Below are positions 17,567 through 26,197 of a stretch of 64,000 bases of DNA, one piece after another; position 1 is the first letter of the stretch, and the number at the start of each line of letters is the position of its first letter. Made by a program: the position numbers and the translations under genes. Source of the stretch: Hyphomicrobiales bacterium (GTDB lineage: Bacteria > Pseudomonadota > Alphaproteobacteria > Rhizobiales > Beijerinckiaceae). The stretch lies in the NCBI GenBank assembly GCA_930633525.1, contig CAKNFP010000002.1, positions 1,302,001 through 1,366,000 on the forward strand, in the 5' to 3' direction. The notes below the pieces were generated by a model, which saw only the letters and a list, made by a program, of their open reading frames with translations, searched no databases and had not been told where the DNA came from.

Positions 17567-18229
17567 TTGGCTCGAATTCTCATCATCAATCCAAACAGTT
17601 CGGTTTCCGTCACGCGGTCGATGGAGGCCTGCCTCGGTCCTGTATTCGAGGCGACCCGACATGATATAGAATGCATGGAACTCGCCAAGTCGCCGCCGGG
17701 GATCGAAACCGACGCGCATGTTGCCGAAGTCATCCCGCATCTCATCGAGCGGGTCGACGAGGTTGATGCCGATGCGATCGTCGTCGCCTGTTTTTCCGAT
17801 CCGGGCATCCGGCAGGTCCGCGAGGCTGCGAAAGTCCCCGTAGTCGGTATCGCCGAGGCCGCCTATCTTGCGGCGCTCGGCCTCGGCGAGAAATTCGGGA
17901 TCGTTTCCCTCGGTCAGTCGTCGATCGACCGGCATCTGCGCTATCTCAAAGTGCTCAAGATTGAAGAACGGCTGGCGGGCGACAGGTCCATCGACATGAC
18001 GGTCGTTGAACTGATGGCCGGCAACGTGGTCGATACGATCGTAAAGACTGGCAGGCTGCTACGCGACGAGGACGGTGCCGACGTCATCATTCTCGGATGT
18101 GCCGGGCTCGGCGGATATCGCGAAGCGCTCGAGGCGGAGCTCGGTGTTCCGGTGGTAGATCCCGTTCAGGCGGGTGCGGCTCTCGCCTGCACCAATGTCG
18201 ATCTCAAGTATCGAAAGAAGGCGTCATGA
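17567..18229 (+). CDS. Asp/Glu/hydantoin racemase family protein
   Basis: A 220-residue protein of the Asp/Glu/hydantoin racemase family. The two expected catalytic cysteines lie in VACFSDPG (near residue 76) and LGCAGLGG (near 177). The start is NPNSS, as in hydantoin and allantoin racemases. The TTG start sits behind a GGGGAGG ribosome site. The stop overlaps the next ATG (ATGA), coupling it to the hydantoinase-like gene. This pairing supports a role in racemising a cyclic ureide or amide before ring opening (inference). Confidence 0.85.
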   Translation: MARILIINPNSSVSVTRSMEACLGPVFEATRHDIECMELAKSPPGIETDAHVAEVIPHLIERVDEVDADAIVVACFSDPGIRQVREAAKVPVVGIAEAAYLAALGLGEKFGIVSLGQSSIDRHLRYLKVLKIEERLAGDRSIDMTVVELMAGNVVDTIVKTGRLLRDEDGADVIILGCAGLGGYREALEAELGVPVVDPVQAGAALACTNVDLKYRKKAS

Positions 18230-19590
18230 CTGCTGAACTTGTCATCCGGGGAACGATCGTCGCCCCTGACGGGCCAATCGAGCGTGGCTGGGTGGCCGTC
18301 AAGGACGGCAGGATCAGCTCGATTGGAACGGGCGAAGCCCCGGATGCGGCCGAAAGTTTCGATAGCGGCGACAGCCTCGTCATCCCCGGCGTCGTCGACG
18401 GGCAGACCCATGCCGCAAGCTATGGCGGCCTGCCGGGCATCCGTTCGACGACGGCATCCGCCGTTGCCGGCGGCGTGACCACCATCGTTGACATGCCCTA
18501 TGACAATCCCGCACCGCTGAACACCGTGGAAAGACTGGCAGACAAGGTCGCCGCCATCGAGGAATATGCCCACGCGGATGTCGCGTTGTACGGGACCGTC
18601 ATGCCCGGACAGACCATGTCCGAGGTGGAGCCGCTGATAGACGGTGGCGTGGTCGCCTTCAAGATCTCGACGTTCGAAAACAGCCCCACCCGTTTCCCGC
18701 GCATCGCCTCCGACCAGATCCTCGCCGTCTTCTCCGCCCTGGCGGAAAGCGTCATCCCACTCGGCGTCCACAATGAGGATCAGGAAATCGTCCATGCATA
18801 TATCGAGGCCGCAAAGGCGGCCGGCAAGGACGGCATCGAAGCGCATTCCGAGAGCCGCCCGCCCTCGGCGGAAATGGCGGCCACCGCACAGTTTCTCGAA
18901 ATCGGCGCTGCGGCCGGTGCGCATGCGCATATCGTCCACCTGACGACAGCGCGGGGCTTCCAATTCGTCGACAACTATCGCGCTGACGGCTTTCGTGCCA
19001 CGGGCGAGCTCTGTGTCCACTATCTCTGGTTCGACCCGAGCAAAGACGGCGCCGAGCTCGGCGCCAAGATGAAGGTCAACCCGCCGATCCGGCCCGGCCA
19101 GATCGATGCATTGTGGGAAGAAATCCTCGCCGGCCGGGTAGCCTTCGTCAGTTCCGACCACTCGTCATGGCCGATCGACAACAAATTCACTCCCTCCATA
19201 TTCGACGCCGGGGCGGGCGTTCCGGGCCTCGAAACCCTGCTGCCTGCCTTCTACACGGCCGCCGAGAAACGGGGAATGAATGCCGCAGCGATCACTGTCG
19301 AGCAGCTTTGCGAACGGCCGGCCAAGTTCTTCGGTCTCTGGCCGCAAAAAGGCGCGATCCGAATAGGCGCCGACGCTGACTTTGTAATTCTCGCGCCCGA
19401 GACCTATGCTTGGGATTCCTCAAAGGCACATGACGAATTGAACTGGAGCCCGTTCGACGGCCGGGAGTTCTCGATCCGAGTCAAGAGGACCTATCTCGCG
19501 GGCAAGCTCGCCTTCGACGGCAAGGATGTCGTCAACCAGCCGGGCTCGGGACGTTATGTCCGCCGGGGCACTTCCCACTGGTTTGAATAG
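18226..19590 (+). CDS. Dihydropyrimidinase/allantoinase/hydantoinase-type amidohydrolase
   Basis: A 454-residue cyclic amidohydrolase. Metal-site elements are DGQTHA (near 60), AFKIST with the likely carbamylated Lys (near 146), HNED (near 183), IVHLTT (near 237) and SSDHSSW (near 311). The usual HxH motif is QTH, so the first His ligand is replaced by Gln. The frame is open upstream over the racemase gene; the ATG at 18226 is chosen because it overlaps the racemase stop and starts the family's N-terminal barrel. It probably opens a cyclic amide or ureide ring (family knowledge; substrate unknown). Confidence 0.85.
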   Translation: MTAELVIRGTIVAPDGPIERGWVAVKDGRISSIGTGEAPDAAESFDSGDSLVIPGVVDGQTHAASYGGLPGIRSTTASAVAGGVTTIVDMPYDNPAPLNTVERLADKVAAIEEYAHADVALYGTVMPGQTMSEVEPLIDGGVVAFKISTFENSPTRFPRIASDQILAVFSALAESVIPLGVHNEDQEIVHAYIEAAKAAGKDGIEAHSESRPPSAEMAATAQFLEIGAAAGAHAHIVHLTTARGFQFVDNYRADGFRATGELCVHYLWFDPSKDGAELGAKMKVNPPIRPGQIDALWEEILAGRVAFVSSDHSSWPIDNKFTPSIFDAGAGVPGLETLLPAFYTAAEKRGMNAAAITVEQLCERPAKFFGLWPQKGAIRIGADADFVILAPETYAWDSSKAHDELNWSPFDGREFSIRVKRTYLAGKLAFDGKDVVNQPGSGRYVRRGTSHWFE

Positions 19591-19602
19591 AAAGCCCTCC
19601 CG

Positions 19603-20529
19603 ATGCCGCTGATCCATTCGCAAACCAAAGGCGTCTTCGTCATCGCCTGCACGCCCTTCAACGAAGACGGCTCCCTTGATGCGCCGAGCGTCGGCCGCAT
19701 GGTCGACTTCTATTACGACAAGGGTGCCGATGGTCTCACCATTCTCGGCATGATGGGCGAGGCGCCGAAGCTGACCCAGGCGGAATCGATCGAGGTCACG
19801 AAACTGACCCTAAAGCATTCCGGGGATCGGCCGGTTGTGGTCGGTGTTTCGGCACCGGGCCTGGCCGCGATTGGAGAACTGACCAAGGCCGTCATGGATC
19901 TTGGGGCCGCGGGCGTCATGGTCGCACCGATCTCCTCGCTGAGAACCGACGACCAGATCGTGACTTACTATCGCAATGTGGTTGAGACTGTCGGTACCGA
20001 TGTCCCCGTCGTGCTGCAGGATTTTCCCCTTTCGACCGGAGTCCAGATCACCTCGAAGACATTGGGCGCCATTTTCGAAGCGCATCCGAGTATCGTCATG
20101 CTCAAGCATGAAGATTGGCCGGGTCTGCAGAAGATCACCGAGCTGCGCGAGGCCGAAGCTGGCGGGCAGCGCCGCACATCAATTCTATGCGGGAATGCGG
20201 GCGTTTTCCTGACGGAAGAGATGCAGCGTGGAGCTGACGGCGCGATGACCGGTTTCGCCTATGTGGAAATGATGATCGACGTTGTTCGTATGAGCAACGC
20301 CGGCAAGTTGGACGCGGCGCAGGATTTGTTCGATGCCTACTTGCCGCTGATGCGCTACGAACAGCAACCGGGCCTCGGGCTTGCGGTGCGCAAATACGTG
20401 CTGGCCAAGCGTGGCGCGATTGCCAGCGCCGCACAGCGTCGTCCCGGCATGGCCCTCAACGCCGCGGCGGTCAGGGAGGTCGAAAGACTTATCGAACGTC
20501 AGGAGCGCAGGCTGGAGGAGCTGAAGTAG
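19603..20529 (+). CDS. DapA/DHDPS-family aldolase or lyase
   Basis: A 308-residue class I aldolase of the dihydrodipicolinate synthase family. ILGMMGEAPKL matches the family G-x-x-GE region and the Schiff-base Lys is in MLKHEDW (near residue 168). Members include DapA, hydroxy-pyrroline-carboxylate deaminase, KDG dehydratase and N-acetylneuraminate lyase. In this operon it could release pyruvate or deaminate a ring-opened product (inference). It starts 12 bases after the amidohydrolase stop and ends the operon. Confidence 0.85.
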   Translation: MPLIHSQTKGVFVIACTPFNEDGSLDAPSVGRMVDFYYDKGADGLTILGMMGEAPKLTQAESIEVTKLTLKHSGDRPVVVGVSAPGLAAIGELTKAVMDLGAAGVMVAPISSLRTDDQIVTYYRNVVETVGTDVPVVLQDFPLSTGVQITSKTLGAIFEAHPSIVMLKHEDWPGLQKITELREAEAGGQRRTSILCGNAGVFLTEEMQRGADGAMTGFAYVEMMIDVVRMSNAGKLDAAQDLFDAYLPLMRYEQQPGLGLAVRKYVLAKRGAIASAAQRRPGMALNAAAVREVERLIERQERRLEELK

Positions 20530-20580
20530 CGGACACGCGTCTTCAACGTCCGGGCAGGTGGATGGCTACACCGCCCCACA

Positions 20581-20799
20581 ATGGACCAGGCCACCAACGC
20601 CATCGACCCAATCGAGAGGGTTGACCGCTTCATCCGTGGGACGGACACGAAGATACGCGAGGGCGGAGACCAAACCTATTACAGCCCTTTGATCGACACG
20701 ATCACCATGCCAGACCGTTTCCGCTTCGTCGGCACCAAGGCCAGCACGGCCTGCCAATACCTCGCAGCCCTCCAAGGCAAGGAACCGGCGGCCTCATAG
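20581..20799 (+). pseudogene. ArdC-like antirestriction protein remnant
   Basis: About 72 residues resemble the middle and C-terminal part of plasmid ArdC/DUF1738 proteins: ERVDRFIRGTDTKIREGGD followed by YYSPLIDTITMP. The family zincin motif (HExxH) that should follow is absent, because the frame runs out after YLAAL. The N-terminal ssDNA-binding half is missing too. It lies just after the catabolic operon and marks the junction to plasmid-type DNA. Confidence 0.6.
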
Positions 20800-20809
20800 G
20801 CCACCTCCA

Positions 20810-21130
20810 TCACTGGTCTGTTGCTTTCAGTACCGAAACCCAATCCTGCCGCCCGCCTAGCAGGCGCAGGATTGCGACGTGGTCTTCGGCGATCGTGTAA
20901 ACGATCAGATGGCTTTCGTGGACATGGATGCGGACCGGCGGCTCAAATTCGCCGCGTTCGGGCGCCAGCGTCGGAATAGCCGCGATCGTGTCGAACATCC
21001 GTACCAGATCGTCGATGTAGCCATCAGCTCGCGCGATCGACCATGTTTCCGCCGAATACCGCCAAATATCGTCGAGATCAGCCAGCGCGAGGGGCGTCAG
21101 TCGATATGGCTGCGTGTCACCGGATGACAT
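20810..21130 (-). CDS. parE: ParE/RelE-family toxin of a type II toxin-antitoxin pair
   Basis: A 106-residue ParE-type toxin: LTPLALADLDDIWRYSAETW and HLIVYTIAEDHVAILRLLGG are typical of the ParE/RelE fold. The ATG at 21130 overlaps the end of the antitoxin gene by 14 bases, the normal antitoxin-first arrangement. The likely target is DNA gyrase (family knowledge). It looks intact. Confidence 0.85.
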   Translation of the reverse strand: MSSGDTQPYRLTPLALADLDDIWRYSAETWSIARADGYIDDLVRMFDTIAAIPTLAPERGEFEPPVRIHVHESHLIVYTIAEDHVAILRLLGGRQDWVSVLKATDQ

Positions 21131-21362
21131 GCTTGTCCCGCATACGCAGCTTGAACGCGGCCGCATCGAACGGTTGCGGCTTTCCGCTTTCGACGCCTTT
21201 GGTTATGGCCGCCTGCAACGCCGCGATCGCTTCCTTCCGGGCCTGATCCTTACGGATAAGATCGCGGATATAGTCACTTGCATTGCCATAATGGCCGCTT
21301 TCAGCCTGCCGTTCGACCCAAGCCTTCATAGGTTCAGGAAGCGATACATTCATCGTCGCCAC
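21117..21362 (-). CDS. parD: ParD-family ribbon-helix-helix antitoxin
   Basis: An 81-residue antitoxin: MNVSLPEPMKAWVERQ starts the RHH DNA-binding domain, followed by GNASDYIRDLIRKDQAR and a toxin-binding tail. The GTG at 21362 is preferred because AAGGAG lies 6 bases upstream; ATG 21353 is three codons later. It should autoregulate the pair by binding its own promoter (family knowledge). Confidence 0.85.
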   Translation of the reverse strand: MATMNVSLPEPMKAWVERQAESGHYGNASDYIRDLIRKDQARKEAIAALQAAITKGVESGKPQPFDAAAFKLRMRDKHVIR

Positions 21363-21777
21363 AGCTGTCTCCTTTTCAGAAAAGCCTACCACGTGTGAAC
21401 AGTCCTTGCCAATGAGTTTGGCAATTATTGCCATGGCTCATGGCAGCCAGAGGTGGACTGCCTTGGTTGGCTGCCACGCGAAGAAGGTGGCAGCGGGGGC
21501 GATAGACGAGGCCACGTTGCATTCCTTATCGCCCATCCTGGCGGCGACGGATGAGTTGGATCATACGACATTCATCCCGTCCGTTTGTCGCTTCCTTTCG
21601 CTCGCTGCTCCGCCCCTCATTGACGTCCGCGTTCTGCCGGACGGCGCCTTGCGTCAAGGGCCGGCCCGCACCACCCCCGCTGCGCGGGGCCGTGTTGGCC
21701 GTGACGCCGGCGGCCGATGCCACCCGGCCTCTCGATCGCGTCCTTCGAGACGATACAGCGAGCGGAAGGAAACGACG
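21363..21777. other. Gene-free stretch between parD and a truncated plasmid gene
   Basis: No convincing gene. A plus-strand reading frame covers it but resembles nothing recognised. It contains short GC-rich inverted repeats around 21680-21710, of the sort often found ahead of ardC-type plasmid genes. Confidence 0.4.
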
Positions 21778-22047
21778 ATGGGACTGGACATGTACGCCTG
21801 CACGATGATCACGATGCCGTCGACGGCGGTCGATTTCGCGCCTGAGGACGAGACACCCCTGCACTACTGGCGCAAGCACCCGAACCTGCACGGATGGATG
21901 CACCGGCTCTATCGCCACAAGGGCGGCACCGACAACGAGTTCAACTGCGTCAACCTGCAGCTAACCGAAGCTGATCTCAAGGCCCTCAAGACGGCCATTC
22001 GGATCAGGGGAGCCAGTTCACCAGCATGGAGTGGGCTTCGTTCCTGA
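21778..22047 (+). pseudogene. Truncated small plasmid-borne conserved protein (MGLDMYA family)
   Basis: The frame starts MGLDMYACTMI behind a GGAAGG ribosome site and continues through HYWRKHPNLHGWMHRLY, as in a small conserved protein common on rhizobial plasmids and sometimes mislabelled phosphoglycerate kinase. The family sequence stops after LKTAIR (near 22005), where IS3 transposase sequence begins. The last dozen residues come from the wrong frame of the IS remnant. Function unknown. Confidence 0.6.
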
Positions 22048-22301
22048 AACACCACGACCTGTAGCCCTCGATGAGCCGTCGCGGCAACTGTCATGACAAC
22101 GCCGTGGCCGAGAGCTTCTTCAACCTGCTCAAGCGCGAGCGCATCCGCCGAAAGGTCTACCGCACGCGCGACGAGGCACGCCGGGACGTGTTCGATTACA
22201 TCGAGATGTTCTACAACCCCACCCGCAAGCACGCACGCAACGGGATGCTGTCGCCAATCAAGTTCGAACGGCGGCACAAAGCGAAAGCCGAAGGCGTCTA
22301 G
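22006..22301 (+). pseudogene. IS3-family transposase OrfB, C-terminal remnant
   Basis: In one frame GSQFTSMEWASFLKHHDL is followed by a TAG where a Glu codon is expected, then SMSRRGNCHDNAVAESFFNL and the usual YNPTRKHARNGMLSP ending. This is the last about 100 residues of an IS3-type integrase-like transposase with an in-frame nonsense change. The 5' part and IS ends are not present. It differs from the IS3 copies at 24.6 and 48.2 kb. Confidence 0.75.
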
Positions 22302-22734
22302 AAAACGCGGGGCGGTTCAGAGCGAAGTGCATGAAGATGGCTATCAGTGTGCGAGCTGTTAGCAATCTGCTCCGCTGCCAGGCCGGCTTATACCGACTCT
22401 TAGCGGACCTTCATTTTAAATATGACCGCCTTCATCGTGATATCAGCTCGCTATCTGATAACACTTTGATAGCCGTTTACACACTGTGTCGGTCGATCCG
22501 ATGAAACCCAGGCATTCCCGGCTTAAGGGTAAAGGAGGCCTACTCGGGAAATCCGGCAAAGATCAAGCGATGGTCCGGGAGGGCCCTCTCAATTCCTGGC
22601 GTCATCCCATTCCTCGATCTCAAGCGGCATAAGTCTGGCGCAAGGGTGATGGCAGAGAATGGATTCTTTGGGCCCTTGCAATCAAACCAGCCTTACACCA
22701 TCTTCAGACCATCCAACTGGATGGAGGGGAATGG
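22302..22734. other. 433-base stretch without a gene
   Basis: I see no coding frame, tRNA or IS end. A loose inverted repeat (ATTCCCGGC near 22514 and CTCGGGAAAT near 22543) could form a hairpin. The 3' part must hold the promoter of the RHH gene at 22735. Confidence 0.3.
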
Positions 22735-23154
22735 ATGGCGACCAGCATTCACGAACTGCGCCCCAAAACGGCCGACAGCGAAAAGATTACAGTGAACCTT
22801 GGCTTCGTCGACCTCGGCCGCATCGATTTGATGGTGCGCGATGGCTTCTACGCCAACCGGGCCGACTTCATCCGCACCGCCGTGCGCAATCAACTTGATC
22901 GTCAAGGCGATGCTGTGCGCCAATCCGTGGAACGCCACCAACTAACGCTCGGGCTATCCCATTACACACAGCAAGATCTGCAAGCAGCCGTGGATGCCGG
23001 CTTACAGCTCCATATCCACGTGCTCGGTCTCGCTTCGATCGCCAATGACGTCACGCCGGAGCTTGCACGCGCCGCCATTGCCTCTGTCCAGGTTCTCGGG
23101 GCCTTCCACGCCAGCGCAGCGGTCAGGGCCGCTCTGTCAGATCGAACTGGATGA
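22735..23154 (+). CDS. CopG-like ribbon-helix-helix regulator
   Basis: A 139-residue protein with an N-terminal RHH pattern: KITVNLGFVDLGRIDLMV, then RADFIRTAVRNQL. The longer C-terminal half (THE-type LTLGLSHYTQQDLQAAV onward) is probably an oligomerisation or effector region. A GGAGGGGA site lies just before the ATG. It is directly upstream of, and overlaps by 4 bases, an open frame leading into the esterase gene. Local regulation of that gene is likely (inference). Confidence 0.75.
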   Translation: MATSIHELRPKTADSEKITVNLGFVDLGRIDLMVRDGFYANRADFIRTAVRNQLDRQGDAVRQSVERHQLTLGLSHYTQQDLQAAVDAGLQLHIHVLGLASIANDVTPELARAAIASVQVLGAFHASAAVRAALSDRTG

Positions 23155-23213
23155 ACTCTTCCACCTTTCAGGCAAGCAGCGTTTTGTCTGCTCCCGATCA
23201 CAAGGACGAATCC

Positions 23214-24377
23214 ATGAACGTCTTCTCGCGGATCAACATGGCTGAGGTGACCCGTCTCACCAGAGCTGGCAAGCTCTCCGAAGCCGTTGCACTTCTTCAA
23301 GGCAAGACAACTCCATCGCATGCCGACCTCCTTCGCTCAACGCCAGCTCAAGGAAGAGAGCGGCAGAGCCTGCCGCCTCAAGACAGATCCGCCCCACTTG
23401 GCCGTTTTCAACGCCGGTTGCACGCCTTCGGCACTGCACAACCAACAGACCAACGCTTCACGAGCAGTGGCCTCTTACCTGGTACGAAACTGCCGGGAGA
23501 TTCCCCGCTATCCGCGCCAGCCCCCATACCCGCAGGCGCGCGGTTTGAAGAGCGCTCGTTTGCCGACGCGGCTGGCCAGCGAACCTACAAGGTGTTCGTC
23601 CCCAGCGGCTATCGCGGACAATCTTTGCCGCTGGTGATCATGCTGCACGGATGCACCCAGAACCCCGATGACTTCGCGGTCGGCACTGGCATGAATGCGC
23701 TAGCAGAGGAGCAGACCTTTCTTGTTGCTTATCCGCGCCAGCCTAAGTCCGCGAATATGCAAAAGTGTTGGAATTGGTTCAATGTTTCCGACCAAAGACG
23801 AGAGAGCGGCGAACCAGCGCTCATCGCTGGGATAGCGCTTGCAGTGCTGGACGAATTTTCAGCCGATAGGAACAGAGTGTATGTCGCAGGACTATCGGCG
23901 GGCGGAGCCGCAGCGGCAATCATGGCGGCAACATATCCGGACATCTTTGCAGCTGTGGGGGTGCATTCGGGGCTAGCCTGTGGGGTCGCAAAGGACCTCC
24001 CAACAGCCTTGGCCGCTATGAGTACAGGCGGGGCAGGGCGGGGGCGCGCACGGATCGACATCCCCACTATTGTCTTCCACGGTGATAACGATCGGACAGT
24101 GAACCCAACGAACGCCGACCAGGTGATCGCCCAAGCGAGCGAAACCCAAAGACTGGCCGTCACCGTGACCGAGGGGAAAAACGATGCTGACGTGACCTAT
24201 ACGCGGTCCGTCCATTCCGACTCCGCAGGACGAGAGATCATCGAAAAATGGGTTGTGCATGGAGGCGGCCATGCGTGGTCAGGGGGAAGTCCCGCAGGTT
24301 CTTATACCGCTTCGCAAGGGCCGGATGCCAGCCGGGAGATGATGCGGTTTTTTCTATCACACCGAAAAAACCAATGA
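23214..24377 (+). CDS. PHB-depolymerase-family esterase (LpqC/type 1 catalytic domain)
   Basis: A 387-residue alpha/beta hydrolase. The oxyanion region LHGCTQNPDDF is near residue 143. The nucleophile Ser is in GLSAGGAAA (near 225), Asp in HGDNDRTVNP (near 290) and His in VHGGGHAW (near 350). The N-terminal MAEVTRLTRAGKLSEAVALL is typical of rhizobial members. ATG 23214 has AAGGAC upstream. ATG 23151, which overlaps the RHH stop, is an alternative that would add 21 residues. No clear signal peptide, so an intracellular short-chain PHA depolymerase or polyester esterase is likely (inference). Confidence 0.85.
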   Translation: MNVFSRINMAEVTRLTRAGKLSEAVALLQGKTTPSHADLLRSTPAQGRERQSLPPQDRSAPLGRFQRRLHAFGTAQPTDQRFTSSGLLPGTKLPGDSPLSAPAPIPAGARFEERSFADAAGQRTYKVFVPSGYRGQSLPLVIMLHGCTQNPDDFAVGTGMNALAEEQTFLVAYPRQPKSANMQKCWNWFNVSDQRRESGEPALIAGIALAVLDEFSADRNRVYVAGLSAGGAAAAIMAATYPDIFAAVGVHSGLACGVAKDLPTALAAMSTGGAGRGRARIDIPTIVFHGDNDRTVNPTNADQVIAQASETQRLAVTVTEGKNDADVTYTRSVHSDSAGREIIEKWVVHGGGHAWSGGSPAGSYTASQGPDASREMMRFFLSHRKNQ

Positions 24378-24583
24378 TCGGAATCCGCCTCCACGGCGAC
24401 AAGCAGAAGATAGCTGTTCACTGACTGCTATTATGGTGTGCACATCCCGCGTCGGCGCCGTAATGTGGATGCGCGCTCACGTCAATGGGCGCGCAAGCCG
24501 CTATTGCAAGGTGCGGTCAGTTACCACCCGCTTGAGAGCTAATGCCTGGTCTACGTCGATGCAGGGGATCGCGCTGAAAGCCA

Positions 24584-25480
24584 TCAGTTGGCCTGCTGCC
24601 GGTTCTGTGGACGGTCGGTTAGGCTAATCCCACCTTTTTTTTCGAACTCGACCGGGCTGATGTAGTCGATCGTCGAGTGCCTGCGAACGGCGTTGTAGAA
24701 CCGCTCGATGTAATCGAACACGTCGGCACGAGCATCGTCGCGTGTCCGGTAAACCCTGCCTCCGATCCGCTCGGTTTTGAGCGAGGAGAAGAAGCTCTCC
24801 ATCGCGGCGTTGTCCCAGACATTGCCAGAGCGGCTCATTGAGCAGGTGACGCCGTTGTCGGTCATGAGCTTCTGGAACGGCTCGCTGGCATACTGGCTGC
24901 CCTGGTCAGAATGGTGCAGCAGGGCATCCGGTTTTCCCCGGCGCCAGATCGCCATCATCAGCGCATCGGTCACGAGCCCGGCGGTCATCTCGGCCTTCAT
25001 CGACCAACCCACCACACGCCGGGAGAAGAGGTCGATGACGGCTGCAACGTAAAGCCAACCTTCTGCGGTCCAGATGTAGGTAAAGTCGGCGATCCAGCGT
25101 TGGTTGGGCCGTTCGGCGTGGAACTCCCGGTCGAGCGTATTCGGGGCGATGGCCGATCGCCGGCCCTCATCCTTGGGCAGGTTGCGCCGACGCGGTCTGG
25201 CACGCAAAGCCTGGGCGCGCATCAGCCGCTCGATGCGATGCAGGCCGCAATCGATCCCTTCCGCCAGCACGTCCCGCCAGACGCGCCTGGCACCATAGGT
25301 CCGATCCGAACGAAGGAAGCTTGTCCGGACCCTGTTGCCGATCTCCTCGTCGTCGCGTGCTCGACGGCTCGGTGACCGGTTGAGCCAGGCATGGAAGCCC
25401 GAGCGCGACACATCCAGCGCTTCGCAAAGCCATGCCACCGGCCAGATCCCCCGGTGCTTCGCAATGAACGTGAACCTCAT
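24584..25480 (-). CDS. IS3-family transposase OrfB (copy 1, altered C-terminus)
   Basis: A 298-residue integrase-like transposase: HTH_21-type N-terminus, DDE core with WIADFTYIWT (first Asp), HHSDQGSQYAS (second Asp) and NAAMESFFSSLK (Glu). Compared with copy 2 (286 residues) the C-terminus is changed from EFEKKVGLA to a longer tail by one added T near 24636-24645, and the stop lies beyond the IS end. OrfB is normally made as an OrfAB fusion by -1 frameshifting at the AAAAAAG site (plus-strand 25510-25516). Confidence 0.88.
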   Translation of the reverse strand: MRFTFIAKHRGIWPVAWLCEALDVSRSGFHAWLNRSPSRRARDDEEIGNRVRTSFLRSDRTYGARRVWRDVLAEGIDCGLHRIERLMRAQALRARPRRRNLPKDEGRRSAIAPNTLDREFHAERPNQRWIADFTYIWTAEGWLYVAAVIDLFSRRVVGWSMKAEMTAGLVTDALMMAIWRRGKPDALLHHSDQGSQYASEPFQKLMTDNGVTCSMSRSGNVWDNAAMESFFSSLKTERIGGRVYRTRDDARADVFDYIERFYNAVRRHSTIDYISPVEFEKKGGISLTDRPQNRQQAN

Positions 25481-25828
25481 GTCACGTCCTTCGCGAAGTA
25501 GGCTGCGGCCTTTTTTAGGATATCGCGCTCCGCCTTGAGCTTGGCCACCTCGCGCCGCAGCTTCTCGATCTCAACCTGCTCCGGCTTCATCTGGCCGTGG
25601 CCGGGAAAGGCCTGCGCTGGATCGGCAGCAAAGAGCTTCACCCATTTGCGCAATTGGTTCTCATGGACATCCAGATCCCGAGACGCCTGCGCCACACTCA
25701 CTCCGCGGTCCTTGATCAGGCGGACCGCCTCGATCTTGAACTCACGCCCAAATTATCTTCGCTGCATATCCCACCTCCGGGTTCATCAAACACCCTATCT
25801 CGGTGTCCACGAAACCGGCAGCAGGCCA
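24589..25828 (-). mobile_element. IS3-family insertion sequence, copy 1 (1240 bases)
   Basis: Ends are imperfect inverted repeats starting TGGCCTGCTGCCGGTT at both termini. The element carries orfA and orfB on the minus strand. It is nearly identical to copy 2 at 48221-49459 but has one extra T in a T run at the orfB end (8 against 7) and a nonsense change in orfA. The flanks (CAGT on the left, AAGA on the right) show no target duplication. It interrupts a NIPSNAP gene on its right side. Confidence 0.9.
25477..25767 (-). pseudogene. IS3-family OrfA, copy 1, nonsense at codon 5
   Basis: Same reading frame as the 96-residue OrfA of copy 2, but codon 5 is TAA (25755-25753) instead of CAA. Reinitiation at an internal ATG would give MSVAQASRDLDVHENQL, lacking part of the N-terminal helix-turn-helix. 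The C-terminal leucine-rich helix (KLRREVAKLKAERDILKK) and the AAAAAAG slip site remain. Copy 1 is therefore probably crippled for self-mobilisation. Confidence 0.8.
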
Positions 25829-26136
25829 AAGAGCCCCGCCGGCACGGGGTCAAACCAGGGAAAGGGCAGATAGGCTTCAGCGCTGTAGCCGGTCATCAAG
25901 CTCTGGCAGAAGAACGGGTCGGCTGCCATGGCCAATTGACGCCGCTCGGCCATGAATTCCATGTCCGTTTCATAGCCGCGCATCAGCACGATCGTGTTGA
26001 GCGCCCCGATTTCGGTTGCCCAACATCCGAGCATGCGCCCCCCTGCAGCCCCCTTCGCGATGTACTCTGCCAATCGTTCGGATGCTGCAGCATGATGTCG
26101 GGAGGGAACACTCAGATGGACATACTCATGGATCAT
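25829..26136 (-). pseudogene. NIPSNAP-family protein, truncated by IS3 copy 1
   Basis: The first 102 residues read MIHEYVHLSVPSRHHAAA with WATEIGALNTIVLMRGYE, the NIPSNAP ferredoxin-like pattern. The frame then enters the IS3 right end at 25828, so the natural C-terminus is missing. NIPSNAP proteins often sit in catabolic clusters with unknown roles. The missing 3' part is not seen beyond the other IS boundary. Confidence 0.65.
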
Positions 26137-26197
26137 CGCGACCTGCCCAGTACCAGGATCAAAAGCAGCGGCTATGTGCCACCGTCATTTGGATGCG

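Noticed and set aside
24586..25831. Target-site duplication around IS3 copy 1
   Set aside because: The 3-4 bases on the two sides (CAGT and AAGA) do not match; copy 2 also shows none, and the outer flanks of both copies do not match each other.
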